DNA of 9,383 nt from Bacteroidales bacterium UBA3764 (GTDB taxonomy: Bacteria; Bacteroidota; Bacteroidia; Bacteroidales; UBA932). Under the pieces are notes generated by a model that was not told the DNA's origin, did no database searches, and saw nothing but the letters and a program-made list of their open reading frames with translations. Position 1 is the first letter of the stretch, and each line of letters starts with the position of its first letter. Shown piece by piece: positions 6,455 to 9,383 of this stretch. The stretch is from assembly GCA_002371115.1 (NCBI GenBank), contig DFFY01000055.1, positions 1 through 9,383 of the forward strand. The letters are read 5' to 3'. Position numbers and translations under genes: made by a program.

Positions 6455-6469
6455 CGCCCCAAATACAAA
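6438..6469 (-). promoter_or_regulatory. Promoter for glmM, overlapping the divergent promoter
   Basis: On the minus strand TTTG (6466-6469) and TAACTTTG (6438-6445) are 20 bases apart, a full consensus match. Predicted transcription starts near 6431, giving a leader of under 20 bases. The whole element lies within the footprint of the opposing promoter at 6424-6454. Confidence 0.8.
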
Positions 6470-6475
6470 TTTAGT

Positions 6476-6844
6476 ATGCAAGGTTTCTGGACCATTATTA
6501 TGCTCATTTTCTCGAACGTGTTCATGACGTTCGCGTGGTACGGCCATCTCAAGCTGCAGGAGATGAAAATCTCCACGGGCTGGCCGCTCATCCTCATCAT
6601 CCTGTTCTCCTGGGGCATCGCTTTTTTTGAGTATTGCCTCACCGTTCCGGCCAACCGGATAGGCTTCCAGGGCAACGGGGGACCGTTCAACCTGATGCAA
6701 CTGAAGGTAATCCAGGAGGTGATTTCCCTGACCATTTTCACGGTGATTGTCACGTTCCTGTTCAAAGGACAGCCGGTGCAGTGGAACCACCTGGCCGCCT
6801 TTTTCTGCATGATTCTGGCGGTTTTCTTCGTGTTCCTGAAATAA
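6476..6844 (+). CDS. Small four-helix membrane protein, DUF486/DMT family
   Basis: The 122-residue protein is almost entirely hydrophobic, with about four membrane segments (roughly residues 4-22, 35-53, 73-95 and 102-121). Conserved-looking features match the DUF486 (DMT superfamily) group: AWYGHLK (20-26), SWGIAFFEYCLTVPANRIG (43-61) and QLKVIQEVISL (75-85). It is a small relative of the drug/metabolite transporters; no substrate is established, and small members may act as dimers. I chose the ATG at 6476-6478; an upstream TTG at 6425 would lie inside the promoter. It forms a single-gene unit, divergent from glmM, and the next promoter begins immediately after its TAA. Confidence 0.9.
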   Translation: MQGFWTIIMLIFSNVFMTFAWYGHLKLQEMKISTGWPLILIILFSWGIAFFEYCLTVPANRIGFQGNGGPFNLMQLKVIQEVISLTIFTVIVTFLFKGQPVQWNHLAAFFCMILAVFFVFLK

Positions 6845-6847
6845 AAA

Positions 6848-6878
6848 TTTGCAGAATAAAAAAATTATTGTACCTTTG
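6848..6878 (+). promoter_or_regulatory. Promoter for tRNA-Glu
   Basis: TTTG (6848-6851) is followed after 19 bases by TACCTTTG (6871-6878), a full consensus match. The -33 box begins three bases after the stop of the DMT-family gene. Transcription would start about five bases before the mature tRNA. Confidence 0.85.
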
Positions 6879-6889
6879 CATTCCCAACC

Positions 6890-6961
6890 GCTGGGTTCGT
6901 ATAACGGTTAGTACTCGAGATTCTCAATCTCGCAATAGGAGTTCGATTCTCCTACCCAGTA
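6890..6961 (+). tRNA. tRNA-Glu (anticodon CTC)
   Basis: This 72-base cloverleaf has acceptor GCTGGGT/ACCCAGT (first pair G-T) with discriminator A. The D stem is GTAT/GTAC with a GG-containing loop. The anticodon stem CGAGA/TCTCG holds loop TTCTCAA, giving anticodon CTC for GAG codons. The T stem is AGGAG/CTCCT with loop TTCGATT. CCA is not encoded (ACAAA follows). It has its own promoter and terminator and is an isolated single tRNA gene. CTC is the less universal glutamate anticodon, normally present alongside a TTC tRNA elsewhere. Confidence 0.93.
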
Positions 6962-6972
6962 CAAACAAGCAT

Positions 6973-7011
6973 GGCAATAGATTGTTAATCAGTCTGTTGC
7001 CTTTTTTGTTT
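6973..7011 (+). terminator. Terminator of tRNA-Glu
   Basis: A 12-bp stem (6973-6984 with 6990-7001, including two G-T pairs) with a five-base TTAAT loop is followed by six T, a G and four T. It starts 12 bases after the tRNA. Its T-run also contains the TTTG box of the next promoter. Confidence 0.9.
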
Positions 7012-7035
7012 TCTCTGAATTTATTCCTATATTTG
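7005..7035 (+). promoter_or_regulatory. Promoter for the small-peptide and lipoprotein unit
   Basis: TTTG (7005-7008), 19 bases, then TATATTTG (7028-7035) match the Bacteroidota consensus fully. The predicted start near 7042 gives a leader of about 67 bases to the ATG at 7109. The -33 box overlaps the T-run of the tRNA-Glu terminator. Confidence 0.75.
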
Positions 7036-7108
7036 TACGCTGGGTATTAGGCGGCACGTGCTGCTCCATCCCTGCAAAGCCACTAAAACGAATAACTGAT
7101 AATACATT

Positions 7109-7261
7109 ATGAAAAGAGAACTGTACGTGACTCCGGCGGTTATATTGACCTTCCTTTCTTTGGAGCAGACTGTCCTTGATACATCTTATAAGGATGGACG
7201 CTCTTCAAGCGATATGACTTATGATTCTGAAGTTTATGCCGACTGGGGGGATGACGATTAA
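7109..7261 (+). CDS. 50-residue small protein with acidic C terminus, upstream of a lipoprotein gene
   Basis: ATG at 7109-7111 to TAA at 7259-7261 encodes 50 residues. It starts MKRELYVTPAVILTFLSLEQ, continues through a Ser/Asp/Tyr-rich middle and ends YADWGDDD. No signal peptide or membrane helix is evident. The layout (basic start, Y-x-x-P, a hydrophobic Leu-rich stretch, then a Gly/Asp tail with a Trp) resembles short uncharacterised proteins often found next to surface lipoprotein genes in Bacteroidales; that is from general familiarity, not a search. Support for coding comes from its position behind a good promoter, the 14-base gap to the lipoprotein start, and codon use like that gene. 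It could be a regulatory leader peptide, a small partner protein or a peptide precursor. Function unknown. Confidence 0.7.
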   Translation: MKRELYVTPAVILTFLSLEQTVLDTSYKDGRSSSDMTYDSEVYADWGDDD

Positions 7262-7275
7262 TTATTGAACATACT

Positions 7276-9036
7276 ATGAAGAAGATATTATTCCCCCTCT
7301 TGTTCACGGCCATTGTCGTTTTGGCGTGCTCTAAGGAGCCGGCGCAGGTTTTTGACCCCAGTCGAGTAGAAATTAACGGTGTATTGAATGCTCCGGAAGG
7401 ATTCCCTACAAAGACAAATTATAATATTAGTAGCGGTACGCATGCTGTTTTTAGCTGGTACGGAGAAGAAAAGATTAGCCGCATGTACACTTCTTCCGAG
7501 AACTATATACATGAACGTCAATATACAGGTACGGCAGAGGAGGGTGCTACTAAAATGACGTTCACCGGAGAGGAAGTTTCATATGATACGGGATATGCTC
7601 TTTATCCTGCAAAGGATAATAGTCTCTACGGGGACGCCCGTTTCGACTGGTATAGCAATAAATCGAATAAAAAACTCTTCTTATGGATGGGGGAGAACTT
7701 TACGTACAATCCATCCGCGCCACTTAGCAATTTGGTCCCGATGGTGGGAAAATTGATTGATGGAGAGTTTGTTTTCAACGTCGTTTCCGGGGTTCTGGAT
7801 ATCAGCTTAAAAAATATTCCCTCATACGCAACGAAGGTAACTATTACATCTAATAATCACCCTCTTAGCAAGGTTGGATTCCGCAATTCTTCTTCGGCTA
7901 TTGGAATGGTGGAGGAACTCGGCGCTATATATGAAGGTGGTTTACAACTGGCGAATAACAATAGCGCTGAAGTTACTGGAGTAAATACAAAATCTTTTAC
8001 TATTTCAAATTTGGATCCCGCTGAGACTTATCATTTCTATTTCCCGATACCTGCAGGTGCATTAAACAATGGAGATGCTGATAGGCTGAGCGTTTCGCTC
8101 TATGTGGGTTCCACGCAAATCTTCTCCAAGAAGACCAGGGCTGCTATAACTATAAAAAATGGGGTTATTACGCCGCTGTCGTTGATGACAGTGCCCACCC
8201 TTGACGTTTCCATTGGCGGAACATCTACAAATATCCAGGCACAGGTTACTTCTATGTCCCCGGGCGTATCATCTGTTAAATTTTATGCGGCCACAGATGA
8301 GGCCTCCGCAAAAGCGGGGATTTCTTCCAGCGGGACAGCTATTTCAGCGCTTAATACGCCAACATCCATAGCTGGCGCATTTGGTGCTTCTGGATTATAT
8401 TACATTGCCTATCAGGGATTTGACTCTTCGGACAATGCACTTGGAGAAGCTCAAACTATCACGGCTTATTACTTGACATCTCAATCTGAAACTGCATTTG
8501 CTTCAGTGACAACTGCGGACTGGTCTTCTCAAGATAGCAATGGTTCCAGAACTACACAATGTTCGAATCGAAAAAAGAGTAATGCCATTTCTATTTTGCC
8601 CAGTGATGATCCAACAAAGGGAAACGTTATGCTAACTAATTATTTGGGAATGACTTGCGATGTCTCTGAAAAATCTTGTGATCAAAATATAGAGGGCTAT
8701 GAAGATGGATTTGCGATGTATGGAATATTTGATAAAGAAGCTATGACTGTTACATTTAAGTTTGACCTATCGCGCCCTTTCTATATAGATAGCAACAGCT
8801 ATGCGCATTATTTAGGGGGATGTGAAGAGGGGACATATAGTCTTTATGCTTCGCATGCTACGAATGATATCGTTTTTTCAGTGAATTCCAATCGGCTTTA
8901 TTCACGATATTATCCTATGGCTAGCAATCATACATATGTTTATGAAATTTACTCCACCGGTAGTGACTATGGCACGACCAATAGGATTCTTTGGCTTGTT
9001 TTAGGCACGAGTAATACAACCATAGATGTCTCTTAA
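7276..9036 (+). CDS. Fimbrillin-like surface lipoprotein
   Basis: This 586-residue protein starts with a lipoprotein signal peptide: MKK, a hydrophobic core, then lipobox VLAC with lipidated Cys18. The residues after the cysteine (SKEP) are hydrophilic, with an acidic residue at 21, a partial fit to the Bacteroidota surface-export signal. Residues about 25-305 look like the fimbrillin-like fold: a TKT near 45-47, VFSWYGEEKIS (58-68), ALYPA (108-112), an LVPMVGKL block (153-160) and a YHFYFPIPAG strand (252-261). A beta-rich Ig/fibronectin-like segment follows (about 306-400), then a separate C-terminal domain (405-586) with cysteines at 429, 461, 468 and 516. It may be an adhesin or an accessory pilin subunit; no ligand can be inferred. 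Base composition is clearly more A+T-rich than in the housekeeping genes to the left. It is probably co-transcribed with the small gene ahead. Confidence 0.85.
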   Translation: MKKILFPLLFTAIVVLACSKEPAQVFDPSRVEINGVLNAPEGFPTKTNYNISSGTHAVFSWYGEEKISRMYTSSENYIHERQYTGTAEEGATKMTFTGEEVSYDTGYALYPAKDNSLYGDARFDWYSNKSNKKLFLWMGENFTYNPSAPLSNLVPMVGKLIDGEFVFNVVSGVLDISLKNIPSYATKVTITSNNHPLSKVGFRNSSSAIGMVEELGAIYEGGLQLANNNSAEVTGVNTKSFTISNLDPAETYHFYFPIPAGALNNGDADRLSVSLYVGSTQIFSKKTRAAITIKNGVITPLSLMTVPTLDVSIGGTSTNIQAQVTSMSPGVSSVKFYAATDEASAKAGISSSGTAISALNTPTSIAGAFGASGLYYIAYQGFDSSDNALGEAQTITAYYLTSQSETAFASVTTADWSSQDSNGSRTTQCSNRKKSNAISILPSDDPTKGNVMLTNYLGMTCDVSEKSCDQNIEGYEDGFAMYGIFDKEAMTVTFKFDLSRPFYIDSNSYAHYLGGCEEGTYSLYASHATNDIVFSVNSNRLYSRYYPMASNHTYVYEIYSTGSDYGTTNRILWLVLGTSNTTIDVS

Positions 9037-9116
9037 TTAGACGGTCAAAATTCACCCGCTAAACTAATTATTGTCTTTGTATAAGAAAATAGTGCCCCGC
9101 ATACTGACTAAATAAG

Positions 9117-9151
9117 ATTACGCCTGGCATCTCACTGATACCAGGCGTAAT
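9117..9151. terminator. Long hairpin after the lipoprotein gene, possible terminator
   Basis: ATTACGCCTGG (9117-9127) is the exact reverse complement of CCAGGCGTAAT (9141-9151), giving an 11-bp perfect stem with a 13-base loop. It lies 80 bases after the lipoprotein stop. Neither strand has a clean U-run after it, so it may instead stabilise the 3' end or be a dispersed palindromic repeat. Confidence 0.45.
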
Positions 9152-9208
9152 TGTCAAATAGAAGGAGGATGCTTACCGTTCTTGGGAATGTGGATAGCTC
9201 TTTCTTTT

Positions 9209-9240
9209 TTTGGCCATGTGCCGGAAAAAGCTTATCTTAG
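9209..9240 (+). promoter_or_regulatory. Candidate promoter firing towards the right edge
   Basis: TTTG (9209-9212) is followed after 20 bases by TATCTTAG (9233-9240), one mismatch from the TAnnTTTG consensus. A transcript would start near 9247 and run through the two hairpins beyond. The mismatch makes it weaker evidence than the other promoters in the window. Confidence 0.4.
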
Positions 9241-9246
9241 CACCGT

Positions 9247-9383
9247 TGTGGCTGTGAAGGATTCAGGGTATAGAGTTAGCCCCCTTGTTACGGGGACCCT
9301 GCCTTTAAAGTTTCACCTTCATGTACTGGACATGAAGAGCCATACAGGAGCATAGCATTTCCCATCCAGAGCTGTGCGGGCCG
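9247..9383 (+). other. Possible structured leader or untranslated RNA, cut by the window edge
   Basis: CAGGGT (9264-9269) pairs with ACCCTG (9296-9301), enclosing a CCCC/GGGG helix (9280-9283 with 9292-9295). CTTCATGT (9317-9324) pairs perfectly with ACATGAAG (9330-9337) around a five-base loop. Together with the promoter-like sequence ahead, this could be a small RNA or the 5' leader of a gene beyond the edge. I match it to no known RNA family. Confidence 0.25.

Larger units (their letters stand above)
9037..9383 (+). other. 347-base stretch without a convincing gene
   Basis: No frame on either strand here gives a protein I can support. The longest is a 55-codon plus-strand frame (9188-9355) without a recognisable product. 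What the stretch does hold is a long hairpin (9117-9151), a promoter-like pair of boxes (9209-9240) and two further hairpins (9264-9301 and 9317-9337). It runs off the right edge. Confidence 0.6.

Noticed and set aside
6425..6475. TTG start for the DMT-family gene giving 17 extra residues
   Set aside because: That segment is the promoter itself and would be upstream of the predicted transcript start. The hydrophobic protein begins naturally at the ATG at 6476.
9161..9240. Short frame at 9169 preceded by GGAGG, seemingly a strong ribosome site
   Set aside because: GGAGG directly abuts the ATG with no spacing, the product is only 23 residues, and Bacteroidota rarely rely on Shine-Dalgarno sites.
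9188..9355. 55-codon plus-strand frame near the right edge
   Set aside because: No recognisable product, no promoter placed ahead of its start, and it overlaps hairpin structure. Possibly a decayed gene fragment, but not supportable.
6890..9383. An integrated element bounded by tRNA-Glu
   Set aside because: I looked for a repeat of the tRNA 3' end further right and for an integrase and saw neither. Only the composition shift and gene content remain as hints.
1..9383. CRISPR array, complete insertion sequence, toxin-antitoxin pair or CIRCE element
   Set aside because: No regularly spaced repeats, no transposase with inverted ends, no recognisable toxin-antitoxin pair and no TTAGCACTC-type inverted repeat was seen on either strand.

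Overview
The window looks like a chromosomal stretch from a gut-type Bacteroidales (Bacteroidota) bacterium. The main evidence is a set of promoters of the Bacteroidota primary-sigma type (TTTG, 19-20 bases, TAnnTTTG). I find them ahead of rplS, rpmE, glmM, the DMT-family gene, tRNA-Glu and the lipoprotein unit. Shine-Dalgarno sites are scarce, ribosomal protein L31 is the type B form, and the lipoprotein is of the fimbrillin-like class common in this phylum. I cannot name a genus.

Positions 1-6413 are mostly minus-strand housekeeping genes. The left edge holds the 3' end of an unrecognised plus-strand gene (to 500). It converges on a tRNA-Arg(ACG) gene across a shared bidirectional hairpin terminator (575-609). 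Reading right to left on the minus strand, the genes are: glmM (phosphoglucosamine mutase), translationally coupled to a NamZ/DUF1343-like glycosidase; rpmE, with its own promoter and terminator; an HNH-nuclease gene whose end overlaps grpE, followed by dnaJ; then rplS with its own promoter, and tRNA-Arg. Functional themes are cell-wall amino-sugar metabolism, protein folding by the DnaK system (dnaK is not in the window), and translation.

At 6414-6475 glmM and a small four-helix membrane protein (DUF486/DMT family) diverge. Their two promoters lie on top of each other, with the -7 boxes forming one perfect 17-bp palindrome. A tRNA-Glu(CTC) gene with its own promoter and a strong terminator follows.

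The right end (about 7000-9383) has a more accessory character and is visibly richer in A+T. A promoter whose -33 box lies in the tRNA terminator's T-run drives a 50-codon peptide gene and a 586-residue fimbrillin-like lipoprotein. The last 347 bases contain no convincing gene. They do hold three hairpins and a plausible promoter firing towards the right edge, which may mark an untranslated RNA or a long leader. No CRISPR array, complete mobile element or obvious new defence system is visible.
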